Shown one piece after another: positions 32,819-46,267 of a stretch of DNA of 64,000 nt; position 1 is the stretch's first letter, and every line of letters begins with the position of its first letter. Position numbers and translations under genes: made by a program. Below the pieces are notes generated by a model. It saw only the letters and a program-made list of their open reading frames with translations, was not told the origin of the DNA and made no database searches. The DNA comes from Fonticula-like sp. SCN 57-25 (Eukaryota > Nucleariida > Rotosphaerida), in contig MEDX01000011.1 in NCBI GenBank assembly GCA_001724245.1, forward strand, positions 1-64,000. Reading direction: 5' to 3'.

Positions 32819-34241
32819 GCCCGCACCACGCACGATGCGTCGCAATGCGCAAACCGAGATGCAATCTGACGATGATTGGCGGAAATCCGGTGTGTCAGCG
32901 CTGTGGACGCCGTCGAGTGCCGTCGAGCGCATGTTTGGGGTCGTCGTGCACGGTGCGCAAGAGATGCGGGAGGGGTGACAGCGCCAGGCCACTAATGCTT
33001 GCGTACCAGCCGGCGCTGGGTATCATAGTCCTGCCAATGAGCAAGTAAATATTGATGTCTGCAAGCGTGCGTGCGCCGCCGCGATGCGGGTGCTCGAGGC
33101 AGGCGGCTCTGCGCTCGATGCTGCAGAGGCGGCCGTCGTCGTATTAGAGGTGCGGCGCGCCGCGTGCGCTGTTTGCGCTAATGTGTTGTAATAGGACGAT
33201 CCAGTGACGAATGCGGGGCTCGGTTCGAACCTGACGATGCACGGGCGGGTCGAGTGCGATGCGGCGATCGTGGACGGCGTGACGGGTGCCATTGGCGCGG
33301 TGGGCGCCGCCCCGGGCATCAAGAACCCCGTCAAGGCGGCGCATGTGCTTTTAAAGCAGGATAGAGACAACAATTTACCACTTGGTCTTGTACCTCCAAT
33401 GTACGCCACCGCGACTGGTCGCTGCCATTGACACACCTATGTAGATTGCTGGTGGGTGAAGGCGCGTACCACTTTGCGGCCGAGCGCTCTTTAGATGTTG
33501 CCGATTCGCCCTCTAATCCGACATACTTGACAACAAGTGCGCATAATTGACCACTATACGACTGCTGACTCTGTGACAAGGCACGCGGCTGGCGTCGCAT
33601 GAGCGGCACCTCGCCCGCCTGCGCGACCACTCGACCTCGGTTGCGGACCGGTACGAGGAGGGTAACCACGACACCGTCGGGGCCGTCTGCATCGACGAAC
33701 GAGGCCATGTGGCAGCCGCTGTATCGTCCGGCGGCATGATTTTGAAGCAGCCCGGGCGTGTCGGCCACGTACGCAAAACACTGTTTTTGCGCTCCACTCG
33801 CTAATATCCACGCAGGCGTCGATTCCGGGGTGCGGCTGCCACGCCGCGATGCCCTCAGGCGCTGCCGTCGGAGTGAGCGTAACGGGAAAAGGGGAGCAGA
33901 TAATGAAGACGGCCTTGGGCCGCGTCGTGTGCGAGGCGGCGGCGTCGGCGGACGAGCCGCCATTGGCCGTGCGGTCGGTCGTCCGCGAGGCCTTTCTGGA
34001 CGCCCCGGCGCTCGCGCGATATCCGGAACGGGATGCCGGGCTGGTGCTCCTGCGTATGCGCGAGGGCGTGCTCGACGTGCTGTGGGCGCACACGACGCCG
34101 AGCATGATCGTCGCCTACGCGACGTCGCGGTCGAGAAAGCCGCGCGGTGTTGTTTCGCGCAAGGAGGCGCACGAACGGATTGTTGTTTCGGGTACAAAAT
34201 GTGTGTGCGGCGGCGAGCATGCAACAGTACAACTTATGTAA
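32817..34241 (+). CDS. TASP1: Taspase-1 (threonine aspartase)
   Basis: Ntn-hydrolase that self-cleaves to free a catalytic Thr and then cuts after Asp in nuclear regulators (MLL and TFIIA in animals). Six exons: 32817-32952, 33010-33149, 33195-33400, 33445-33536, 33581-33768 and 33816-34241. Motifs: FGVVVHAGAGYHSPANEQ, TNAGLGSNLTMHGRVECDA, GAVGAAPGIKNPVKAA, ILLVGEGAYHF, the catalytic junction HDTVGAVCID (Thr after Asp), AAVSSGGMILKQPGRVG and IPGCGCHAA. In-frame ATGs lie at 32817, 32835, 32859 and 32931; the domain needs only the last. The gene has no promoter space of its own, because RPC3 starts at the same place. Confidence 0.92.
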
Positions 34242-34393
34242 TTTTATAATAACTCGGTGAGCAAATAAAGGTGCTACAAGAACGCGCAAAGAGTATCGAC
34301 ACGATACATAAAAAACAACAAACGCCTTCTTGCGCTCCCCATCAGCGAGCATGGATCACGATGCGCGATACAAATAGACAACTTGATGCGAAT

Positions 34394-35690
<1,297 letters not shown>

Positions 35691-37064
35691 GTTGGACGCG
35701 ACGATCTGTGAGGAAAGTGAAAGTGCCGGAGAACTGAAGCAAAAAACCAAAGAAATGCCGCTGAAAAGGGCCGCTCCTGTTTCGGTTAACTGCGGACAGA
35801 CGTCACCCAAAAGGGGCCTGTCCGAAACCTTCCAGCAGGGGGACTGTGTACACGCTTTGAATCCGCGGTTTTGTATCAGCCAATCATATCGTCGGGAAAT
35901 TGCGATCAACCAATCACGAAAGGCGGACCCGTACAAGCAACGTGCGACTGCATGTGCCGCGGCGCAGTCTGATGCTATATGGAGAACATGCAGAACGTAG
36001 CTTGGCGTCCCCAGTGGCATGCAGCTATAAGTACTGAGTGAACCGTGTATTTTGTATCATGTTTTGTGGATGTGCTTCCAACAATAATCGCCGTGACACA
36101 TTAGATTCTGCACACTTGCTAAATGATGTGACGCCCTCGAGCAAGACTTTGATATGGCGCCAAGTGCCGCCGCATTTAAACGCGTTCTGCAGTGTTTTAC
36201 TGTGTACCGCCGTGTATTCGCTCCCTGCCACTATGGTATCCGATGCCGCGGTCGGAATTACACTATCAATCTGCTATCAATCTCCTTTTTGGGACGAGAA
36301 CGCTCGTTTCGACCAATAGATGAGGACCGGAACAAGTTGAGGCACCGCTGACCACCTGCCAGCGCCGCGGAATCCCCCCTTCACTGCGTTTGTTCGAGGA
36401 AACAAATGAAGCAGCCTAAAAGCGAAACAAACACGCGTCCGTAGAGCGCTTTTCAAAGACTTTTTGAAGTCACTAGGCGAGTTTAGTCGGAACATTCTTA
36501 TTTGACTTTATGGACGCAATAGCAAACCCGAACAATTACGAAGCGCAATAACAAAGTATATCAATTAAGCAGCATATTACACGTGGCGTGTACTTTTGCA
36601 CAAAACAGCGCTTTCCCTATTCGTACACCTCACGCGCAGCAAGGCCTTCAAACTGTCTTTGATTAATCCGTGGAGCACATATTCGATTTATCGACCGAGC
36701 AAGTTGCCGCTGCGCTTCGCTCCCTTCAGTGTATTGCACTGCCGCATAACACTGGTCACGCGCGTGAATAAATGAGCGTTTCCGCGTATCCGCCAGTGCC
36801 GCACGCCGCTTGTTTACACTCCCTACCCCCCGACCCTTTGTTTTGATCGATCACAGCATTGTCACAACATTGCGCATGCACGGTCCATTTTCAGATTCCT
36901 GAAAACCAAAGCGGCGTTCACGGCGGCCGACTGGCACCATCCCCGCGAAGTCTGGCCGAGCACTAGCAAGCCCGCAGCAGCAACAGTTTACGTCAGTGCG
37001 TGCGGCTGTGTGTCTATTTCTAGTGGATCCTTGCGGGAAACGGACCGTCCGGTGATTCGGAGCG
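35691..37064. other. 1.37-kb non-coding spacer, divergent promoter of GMD and P4-ATPase
   Basis: The longest gene-free stretch in the window. Two CCAATC boxes lie at 35880-35885 and 35910-35915, 30 bp apart (about three helical turns), roughly 190-225 bp upstream of the GMD start. The rest is of mixed composition; short open frames here start at non-ATG codons or lack splice context. I find no tRNA, transposon end or long repeat. Confidence 0.6.
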
Positions 37065-40000
37065 ATGGAGAGCAATAGCTGTTTCAACCGCCTGCGGCGA
37101 CGGTTTTTCGACAGTGTACGCGGTGGGGACGTGGGCCGCTCATGTTGCGCGCGAGGCGGCGTGCGCTTGAAAGATCTGGATGCTGACTTTGTGTTGCAGT
37201 CGCCCGGCGTTACTCCGCCGCGCTCGATCGAGATCAATGATCCCAACTGGCGGCCTCACTCGTTTTCGGACAACCGCATCTTCACGGCAAAGTACACGAT
37301 TTGGTCGTTCCTGCCAAAGTTCCTCTTTGAGCAGTTCATGCGACTGGCCAACTTTTACTTTTTGGTCGTCTCCATTATTCAGGTGCGTTGCTTTTGGTGC
37401 TTGCTCCTTGGATCGCTCACCCTCGCGCCCAGATGTCGAGCGAGCGTCTCGCGCCGACTGGTCAATATTACACCTTCGTCCCGCTCATGGTCATTCTTGC
37501 GCTTACCGGCTTTAAGGAGATCCTCGAGGACTGGGTGCGCAGTTCCATTGCATTTCCCGCCGCGATCCTCACCTCTCCATTTCTCGCCCCTAGCGTCGCC
37601 ACAGCCAGGACGACATCACCAACAACCGCACGGTGATCGTGAGCAGGAACAACGGCAGGTTCATTGCCGTAAAGTGGAAGAACGTGGTGGTCGGTGACAT
37701 TGTGCTCATCAAGAACGGCGACCCGTTCCCCGCTGACCTGCTGCTCCTCTCATCCTCGGAGCCCGAGGCGCTCTGCTACGTCGAGACGTCCCAGCTTGAC
37801 GGGTACGCACCTTGCCCGATCCCGCTGCTCTTGTGCTGATGATGTTGGTGATGCAGAGAGACAAACCTCAAGATCCGCCAGGGCGTGTCGCAGACGTCGC
37901 CCTTTGACAAGCAGGAAAAGATCTCTGGCCTGCGCGGTACGTCGCTGCTCTGACGCGCGCGTTTGTCACTCACGCATCGAATTGCAGCCACGTTTGACTA
38001 CGAGGGGCCCAACAACAGCCTGTACACCTTTGAGGGGTCGCTCAACATTGACGGCACCAAGGTGCCCATCGGACCGATGCAGATTTTGCTCCGCGTACGC
38101 CTTTTCAAACTGCTCTGCCGCCTGTTTACTCACAGTGGCTCGCTAGGGATCGCGCCTCGTGAACACCAACTTTGTCTTTGGCCTGGTTGTCTACACCGGC
38201 CACCAGTCCAAGCTGCTCATGAACGCTCGGTAGGCAAATCTTTCTATTAATTTGTAAAACTAATTTTGTCTTGCAGCTCGACGCCGATCAAAAAGTCGCG
38301 CTTGGAAAAGATGGTGAACAAGCAGATTATCGCCATTTTCGGCCTTTTGCTCCTCATGGCGGCCATTTGCACTGTCGGCTTTGTTCTCTGGGTACGCACG
38401 CCGTCCGCTTTGGCCCACTTTTCTGACACTTTTTATTCGTAGAATCGTGATATTGGTGTGGACGCGTGGTACCTTGAGTTTGGCGCGTCGTCTGGCAGCG
38501 GAACAGCGCTCGACAACTTTACGCAGTTTGTCGTCTTTGTCATCCTTTTCAACACGGTCGTCCCTATCAGGTACGAGTGCCCTTGCGCTTTTCTTTCTTT
38601 TTTAACATGTCTCTTGCAGTCTGTATGTGTCGGTTGAGTTTGTAAAGTTCTTCCAGGCCATCCTGATCAACAACGACGTCGAGATGTACTATGACGAGAA
38701 CGACACGCCCGCGCAGGCTCGCACGTCCAACCTGAACGAGGAGCTTGGCCAGATTGACTTTGTGTTCAGCGACAAGACTGGCACGCTCACTCGCAACCAG
38801 ATGCAGTTCCGCAAATGCAGCGTCGGCGGCATCAAGTACGGCGCTGGCTACACTGAGGCGTACCGCGCGATGGCGGCGCGCACCAACATCAAGCTCGAGC
38901 CGGACCCGCCGGAGCTCGCTGCGACCGCGACGGACGACTTTTGCTTCTACGACCCGACGCTGATGGAGAACCTGACGATCAACAAGCACATCACGTCGCC
39001 GTTCATCCGCGAGTTCCTCATCATGCTCGCCGTGTGCCACACTGTGATCCCCGAGCGCGACAAGAACGACCCGCAAAAGACGCTTTACCAGGCCGCGTCG
39101 CCCGACGAGGCCGCGCTCGTCAAGGCCGCCAAGGAGTTTGGCTTTTACTTTTACGCGCGCAAGCCCGACACTGTCCGCATCATGGCGCTCAACAAGCCGC
39201 TCGAGTACAAGATCCTCGCCGTGCTCGAGTTCAACAGCACGCGCAAGCGCATGTCGGTCATCTGCCGCTCGCCCGAGAACAAGATCATGCTGTACTGCAA
39301 GGGCGCCGACAATGTCATCCTCGAGCGCCTGAGCCCGCAGCAGCCGTTCCGCGACCCGACCATTGACCACCTGCAGTCGTTCGCCGCCGAGGGCCTGCGC
39401 ACGCTCTGCTGCGCGGTTCGCGAGATCCCGCCGGCCGAGTTTGAAGAGTGGATGGCGCGCTTCCAGGAGGCCTCGACGACGCTCGAGAACCGCTCGGAGA
39501 AGATGGACGCGTGCGCCGAGGAGATTGAGCGCGGCCTGCTGCTGATTGGCGCGACCGCGATCGAGGACCGGCTCCAGGACGGCGTCGCTTCGACGATTGA
39601 CAGCCTGCTCGACGCCGGCATCCGCGTGTGGATGCTCACGGGCGACAAGAAGGAGACCGCCGTCAACATTGGCTACTGCTCGCAGCTCATCCGCGAGGAC
39701 ATGCAGGTGAAGCAGTGCGACAAGGAGACGTCCGAGGAGATTGCCCAGTGGGCCACCGAGACGCTCGAGGAGCACAAGCGGAACCCGACGCAGCCCATCG
39801 CGCTCGTCATCGACGGAAAGACGCTCACGTACGCGTTCGAGGACGCGACGTCAAAGCAGGCGATTATCGACCTGTCGCTCGCGTGCAGCTCGTGCATCTG
39901 CTGCCGCGTGTCGCCGCTCCAAAAGGCGCTCGTCGTGCGCGCAGTGCGCTCCAACCTGCGGTGCCGCACGCTCGCGATTGGTGACGGCGCAAACGACGTC

Positions 40001-41421
40001 ACGATGATCCAGACGGCCGACGTCGGTGTCGGTATCACGGGTCTCGAGGGCTTGCAGGCGTCGCGCGCTGCGGACTATTCAATTGGCCAATTCCGGTACG
40101 CCTTTTCGGATGAAAAGGTTTGATTTCAGCTGCTAACCGCGTCTTTTTTGTTTTGTTTTGCAGCTTTTTGAAGAAGCTGCTGCTTGTGCACGGCACGCTG
40201 TCGTACCGCCGCCTCTCCAAGGTCATTCTGTACTCGTTCTACAAGACGCTGACGCTGTACCTCGTGTCGTTTTACTTTTCCTTTGACAATGGCTTTTCGG
40301 GCCAGATCCCGTGGGACAAGATGTCCAACGCGCTCTGGAACATTGTGTACACGTCGCTGCCGGTCATCGTGCTCGGCCTGTTTGACCAGGATGTCACGCC
40401 AGAGCAGCTCATGCTTCACCCGCAGCTCTACCGCAGCGGACAGCGCAACGACTTTGTACGCACAATTTTTTTGATAATGCCCTTATTGTTCATGTTCATG
40501 ATATTACTGTTGTTTATGTTGATGTCGTTGATATTGATGTTATTTCATCGCTAACCGAATGTTTAGTTCAAAGCGACTGTGTTTGCCGGCTGGTTTATCA
40601 ACGCCATCTTCCAGTCACTTGTCATCTACTACGTTATCAACCACCTGCTCTTCTTCCTCAACGTGTTCACCAGCGGCGCGTCCTTTGACCTCTACATCAA
40701 CGGCACGATGCTCTTTGGCACTGTCCTGCTCGTCGTCTCGTTCAAAATGGCCTTTATCACGAGCTACTGGACCGTCTGGAATCACGTGTTCTTGTGGTGC
40801 TCGCTCGCGGTCTACTACATCATTGTCATTGTCTGCGGCGCGGTGGATATCAAGTTCTACGCCGATGCCCAGGTGCTCTTCCAGGTCATGACGGGGCTGC
40901 TCAGCTCGGCCCTGTTTTACTTTTCGACGGTCGTCATTGTCGTCGGCCTTGTCATGCGCGACTATGCCTGGAAATAGTGCGTTTTTTGTTTGGTTTCGCT
41001 CTTGGTTTGCCTGATTTTTGGTTGGTTTTGCTTGGTTTTGCTCGTTCTTGCTCGTTTTCCTGTGCTCGTGGCTGACATGTCTCTCCCCCAAAGCTTTGTG
41101 CGCCAGTTCCTCGTGCAGGACTACCACGTCATCCAGGAGGACGCCGCTCGTCAGCGCAACGCGCCGGCGGACGTCGATTTCGAGCTCGGTGACAGTGCGC
41201 ACACTTTTCTTCCTTGTCCGCCGTGCTAACTTTCAATTGCAGTGGATGCGCACAGGCGCATGACGATGAAGTACAATGCAAACCACGGCATCGGGGCCGG
41301 GTTTGCGTTCTCGCAGGATGAGCGCGAAGGGTCCAAGCAGATCGTCCCGCAGGCAAAGCTCACGCAGGTGTACGACTCGGACAAGCGCAACGACTCGCCA
41401 ACAACGGCGCCCTCGCATTAA
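37065..41421 (+). CDS. P4-ATPase phospholipid flippase (Drs2/ATP8A type)
   Basis: Type IV P-type ATPase that moves aminophospholipids to the cytosolic leaflet in Golgi/endosomal membranes. Thirteen exons; exon 9 (38620-40095) is very large, others are 50-400 nt. Order: cytosolic N-terminus, [21 protein letters not shown]1-2, actuator loop with SQLDGETNLKIR (the DGET motif, interrupted by intron 3), TM3-4 with the [12 protein letters not shown] segment, the phosphorylation motif [50 protein letters not shown], then ISGLEG-like [15 protein letters not shown] and six C-terminal TM helices. The tail holds [12 protein letters not shown], the FAFS-type autoinhibitory motif of Drs2/ATP8A. It would need a CDC50 partner, not seen here. 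Confidence 0.95.
40456..40566. repeat. Degenerate ATGTT/GATATT repeat inside a P4-ATPase intron
   Basis: The intron at 40456-40566 is about twice the usual length and contains imperfect short repeats (GTTCATGTTCATGATATT, then GTTGATGTCGTTGATATTGATGTT-like units). It probably grew by slippage. Confidence 0.5.
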
Positions 41422-41932
41422 GCAATGGTTATATATTTGGTGGGGGTTGTGGTGGCGGCGGCGTCGGCGGCCGGCGGCGGCCTTTGGCGCGCGTTCTCGT
41501 ACATATGTTGCATATCTCACAGTCACTTTTTTCGTTCTTTCGTGGCATGGTCCGTGCGCTCGCTCTGCCTTCATTCGCGGCAGGGAAGGGCAGCATGCAC
41601 AATGTATCCATCTTTGTCTTCTTTCACTTTTTGTGTTTGCTTCATTGCCATTTGTCGTCCAGGTGGCCTCGTCTTCCCTGCTCCACGTGGGCAGCAACTT
41701 TTTTTTCTCCTTTTCTCGAGATATATCCATACTGTTTGACTGTCTTGTTTTGTTACACTCCGCGAGCCACCATGGTTGGCTCCCACGTGGGTCTCTAGTG
41801 GTGCCTCGTCGGCCGGTTTGAGAAAGCTGCGATTCACTGTTCTATTTTGTAAAGGGGAATAACACGAACGCTGCTGCAAAAAAAGTGTCTGCTGCATTGA
41901 ATGGTACACAAAATATATACACAAAATGAATA
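41422..41932. other. Tail-to-tail spacer
   Basis: 511 bp between the P4-ATPase and TruB-like stops. It is pyrimidine-rich on the plus strand in its middle and has no convincing coding exon. It probably holds both 3' UTRs. Confidence 0.5.
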
Positions 41933-43084
41933 TTACATTCTATGGCGCTCAGCGACGAGCGCCCGCCAAAGCTCGTCCGACTTGGCGCGCCTCCGCGCGG
42001 CCTCCTCGGCCGACACAGCGGGGGGCGCTTCGGGGCGCCGCTGACGCTCCATCCGCTTGGACGCGGGGCCGGGGCCGCTGCCGTGCCACGCGGGCGCCTC
42101 CTTGTATACTGCGCGCTTCACTTGCTGCTGCTGCTGCGGCGGCGGCGGCGGCGACGTTGGTGCGCGCGGCGGCATCTTGAGCTTTTCGGCGATAACGGCG
42201 AGCGAAAGGTCACCCAGCTGCGTCCCAATAGTCAGCAACGTTTTCCCTCCCTACTTTGCGCGTACCATGACCGCCTCGTCAATCTTGAATGGCCCCTGGG
42301 CCGTCCGCAGGAGGTACGTCATGACGGCGCCCGTGCCGAGCGCCTCGCCGAGATCGTGCACGAGCGAGCGCACGTAAAACCCAGACGACACGCGCATGGA
42401 GAGCTCGACCTCGGGCGTCTCAAAGCCAGTCATGCTGAGCGCATTGACGGTCACCTGCACCGGCTTGGGCGCGGGCATCGGCTGGCCGGAGCGCGCCAGA
42501 ACGTAGCTGCGCACGCCGCCGATGCGCTTGGCAGAGAAGCGGGGGGGGAGCTGTGCGTACGAGCCGCGGAACTTTGCGAGCTGCGTCTCAATGGCCTCGG
42601 CTGTCACGCCGTCGGCGGGGCGCTCGCTAGTCACTGTGCCTTCCATGTCGTACGAGTCGGTGCTCACGCCGAGGCGCGCGCGGCAGTGGTACTCCTTCTC
42701 GCAGCCGGTCAGCATCGACGAGAGATGAGCGCAACCGCGGTTGATGCCCACAACTGCAAGGCGCAGAAAGACACAGTAGTCAGAAAATGACACTGCTCAT
42801 AACAGAGATCGCGCACCCAAAAGCCCTTGCGCAAGCGGATCAAGCGTGCCACCATGGCCGACCTTGACCGATGGCTGGAAGCGACCGCGTCAGTAACAGC
42901 AGCGATCGCAAACGAGACAACATACGTCATTCAGTATCTTTTTCATGACGCGGAGAACGTCCATGGAGGACGCGCCCAGCGGCTTCCACACAGCCATTAG
43001 GCCGTGCAGATCGCGAGGCCTCAGCGCCGCCGCCATGATGCGCCGGATCGCTTGAGGGGCAGTTAGATACTGGTTTCCCGCCAT
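41933..43084 (-). CDS. PUS4: TruB/Pus4-type tRNA pseudouridine-55 synthase
   Basis: Makes pseudouridine 55 in the tRNA T-loop. Four exons: 43084-42926, 42874-42817, 42753-42266 and 42217-41933. Motifs: GLMAVWKPLGASSMDVLRVMK, the catalytic-Asp motif VGHGGTLDPLAQGLL (Asp in TLDP), KEYHCRARLGVSTDSYDMEG, PPRFSAKRIGG and VSSGFYVRSLVHDLGEALG. The C-terminal extension has Pro and Gln runs and a basic helix, absent from bacterial TruB. The ATG at 43084 is the first in frame; an internal Met (MAAALRPRD) is possible and could give a second localisation (mitochondrial versus nuclear). The gene is head-to-head with the GPALPP1-like gene (114 bp). Confidence 0.93.
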
Positions 43085-43198
43085 TTCGCAACGATGGCCG
43101 ACAGAAACGTACGGCGCATGCGCATACTCGATCACGCTACTAACGCAATACGTCGAGGATAGATCGGCCCGCAGCTACCGCCTCATTTGGCGCATTTA

Positions 43199-44338
43199 AT
43201 GAAACAGTCAGGTTCGCAGTCCGATTCTGACGACGACGGCGACGTTGGCCCGGCGCCTCCTCAAACGGCGGCGGCCGCTCCCCCGGCCGACGCACCGGCG
43301 GAGCCCGTCGCCGATGACTATGGGCCTTCGCTACCGCCAGAGTTGATGAAAGAAAGGCAGACGCGCACTGTTGGCCCGCAGATGCCGTCAGCGCTTGGTA
43401 TGCTTTCTTTTGCTCATTTGCTGCCATGGCTGACCTTGTGTGCGCGCAGTGGACACGCTGAGGCGGGCTGCCGACGCCGACGAGAAAGGGCCCGAGCTCA
43501 AGCGGCGTCGCGCGGACGAGGATGACTCGTCTGACGACGATACAGTGGGGCCGCGGCCGCCGTCGGCATCGGACGCTGCGGCTACAGAGGAGGAGACGAA
43601 TGATGCTGCCGCGCGCATCATCGAGAACGCGGAAAAGATGCGGCGCAAACTGGCCGGCGAAGATGTACGCCCGTTATATTCGTTTTACACTCATACTTAT
43701 GTGGATGAAAGGCGGCGCCCTTGACGCGCGGTGAGTGGATGACGCAGCTTCCCGAGCACAATTTCTTGACAGGTGCGATTGAACGCCAGCATGGTGAACT
43801 CGTCTGTCTAGTCTTGTTTTCGTGTGATATATATGTTCTTTTCTTTCTCCTTTCCTATTTGTTTTTATATCCTCCCGTTTATCTAATATGCGGCATGATA
43901 GGCGCCGCGCTTGATCCGATGCGCTCGCGCCAGTTCAAGCGTCACGACCGCCAAGTTCAGCAGGACTCTTCGTGGACGGACACGCCGGCAGACCGCGAGC
44001 GCCGCCGCATGGAGCGCATGAACGAAATTTCGGTGAGCAAAAAGTCGGCCGCCAAGGCGCAGGAGGAGTCTGACGCGCCCTCGGAGAAGGATCTCGAGAC
44101 GGCCAGGTTTGTGGCGGGGCACAACGCCGCGCACAGGGGCAAGTCGCTGATGGAGGTGTACAAGGAGGACCACATGCAGGAGCGCGCGGACGCCGCTCGC
44201 GCAGATATGAACAGGCCCTTTGACCGCGACCGCGACCTCACCGCGCGGTCAATGACGGCGGAGAAGCGCGCAGAGTACCTCAAGCAGGCGTCGGAGCTCA
44301 ACACGCGATTCTCGGCGGGGAAAAAGACGTTTCTGTAA
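43199..44338 (+). CDS. GPALPP1-like protein (DUF3752)
   Basis: Four exons: 43199-43397, 43450-43664, 43712-43772 and 43902-44338. The N-terminal region is low complexity with acidic Ser/Asp runs and repeats of the GPxxPP type (DVGPAPP, YGPSLPP, TVGPQMP, TVGPRPP). The middle has GEWMTQLPEH, and the C-terminal DUF3752 domain has DTPADRERRRMERM, KSLMEVYKEDHMQE, RPFDRDRDL and the end SAGKKTFL. The family is nuclear and found with spliceosome components; its exact job is not established. The third intron is about twice the normal length. Confidence 0.88.
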
Positions 44339-44541
44339 ATTTATGTATAGTTTTATGGCGCACACGCGTCTCCAATGATAGCTTTGTATACTGTTACATG
44401 CTTGTATTGTGAATTTGCACGTTTCATTGCCTTGTAATACGCGGCGAAAACTCTCTCAATCTCACTCATTTCGCGCGCGAAAAAGCGATTCTTCCGCATT
44501 TGGTGTGTCAGCAGTTTGGCGTGCGCGAGTGTTGGCAGACC

Positions 44542-46178
44542 ATGGCGCTCGCGCGGGGCGGCAAGGGCGACATTGCCCTCGAACCGAGCGAGCGGACACC
44601 GACGGTTTTCTTCGTGCGCTTCTCTGACGCCATGGCGGACGCCCTTGAGCAGGATGACGCGGGCGAGCTTACCGTGACCTTGGACGAAAGGGCGGGACAG
44701 CAGGTGCGCGACCCGTGCATTGCGGCAGCCCTATGTCACTGACACTCACTTGAGCAGATGTTTCGCCTAGGGACACAGGAATTCAAGTTTTCGCGCTCAA
44801 AGGTGTGTTTCCTTGCTTAATTTGCTCTGTGATTGGACGGCTCGCTGATGCGCGTGCGCAGGAGCCGATTCAGCTAGACTGCTTCAAGGAAGGCGACAGC
44901 CGCATGATGTTTGTAGGATCCACCCAGGAGAAGCTAATTGTTAAGAGCGTCTATACCACACAAGAAATGGCGGGATATCAGCTAAAGGAGGTTGAGAGGT
45001 ACGCGCTGTGCCATGATGCGCTTTTGCTGATCTGCTTTGTTGCATCACCAGGCAAAAGACGCTGTCGGACAATGCCACCATGTGTACGCCAGCGCGCCTC
45101 GAATGTGTGTTTCCCATACTAACTTTTGTCTAGCGAAAGGCAAAGGCGTTGCCTCACGACAGAAGCCGGCGCCCACGGCCAGTCGCGTACGCGCATGACT
45201 ATTGCCTTGCTTGTTCTCACGACGCTGTAGTCCTCGCAAGGGCACGACACCGCGCAGCCTCTCCGCCGGCGGCTTGTGCAGCTCCTGGCGATGCGGCCCC
45301 TTCCCCTTGACACTATTTCTCAGACGCTGTCAGCCTCGCGAAGCGAGCTGCAGCCCGTTCTGCGCGAGGTCGCCAACCTGGAAGGACCGGCGTACGCGCT
45401 CAAGCAGGCCATCTTTAAGGAAGTGAGCGTGAACGAGTGGCCAAGCTACACCGAGCACGAGCGGAAACTCGTACTCACCAATATGAGCAAAGGTGCGTTT
45501 CCCGCCCTGTGGCGCTCTTTTCATTGGCTGAACTTTTGGTTTAGCCGCCGCTGCCTCTGAGGCGCCGCCGTCGCGGCCGACCTCGACGACGCCCAACATG
45601 GCCGCCCGCAACGTCGTCCTCGAGCGGCCCAAGGTGGCTCCGCCGCCGCCCGCCCGCAAGCGCAAATCGGACGAGGCGCCCGCCGCCGCCGATGCCGTGA
45701 AAAAGCCCAAGCCGACGATGCCGACGACGCCCATCGCTAAAAAGCCTGTGGTGGCCGCCGCAGCGAGCACCGGGTCGCGGCCCAGCACGGCAAAGAAGCC
45801 GACGGGTGACTCGGCGATCGAGACGTACCAAGAGTACAGCGCGGCCGTCGAGCGGTACAACGAGCTTCATCCAAAGTACAAGGCGCTCTTTGACAAGATC
45901 CGGGACAACCGCGTTCTCTTTACAAAGTACGCAGGGCAACCCATTGGTAAAGGAATCTAACCATGCACTTCTCTTTTAGGTTAAAGCAGGATCTTGATCA
46001 GGCAGGGGACGAGGACTCGGCCGTGCGCAAGCGGATCAAGGTCGAGTACGATAAAAGGGGGGGCGAGCGGTTGCGGCGCGACTATGACGCGCTGCACGAG
46101 CAGATCTCAAACCTGAAAAAGAGAATATCAGACTATGTTGCAAAGTGCGATAAGCAGCAGGTCAAGCCGGGGCCGTGA
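44542..46178 (+). CDS. ELL: ELL-family RNA polymerase II elongation factor
   Basis: ELL raises Pol II elongation rate and works with EAF and super-elongation complexes. The gene has about eight exons (44542-44703, 44758-44802, 44862-44998 and onward, ending in exon 45980-46178). The N-terminal ELL domain has TVFFVRFSDAMADALE and FKEGDSRMMFVGSTQEKLIV. The middle winged-helix part reads LRRRLVQLLAMRPLPLDTIS and VSVNEWPSYTEHERK. A basic Ala/Pro-rich linker follows. The C-terminal occludin/ELL homology domain (YQEYSAAVERYNELHPKYKAL, then YDALHEQISNLKKRI) is split by an intron and forms a helical bundle. No EAF gene is in the window. Confidence 0.9.
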
Positions 46179-46267
46179 CGGATAAGAAGCGATTCCCGAA
46201 AATTATGTTATTATGTTGCTGACAGTGTGAATAATAAAATGAAACGATATTTAACACGTAAAATTAC

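Noticed and set aside
33195-33400. GGTTCGAACC-like tRNA B-box at about 33222
   Set aside because: It lies inside the taspase-1 exon encoding GLGSNLTMHG; no cloverleaf or A-box is present.
36038-36319. 93-codon plus-strand open frame in the long spacer
   Set aside because: Begins at a GTG, has no ATG context, no splice signals and no recognisable sequence.
38567-39775. 402-codon minus-strand open frame
   Set aside because: Antisense shadow of the large P4-ATPase exon; Arg/Leu/Val/His-rich composition typical of reversed codons.
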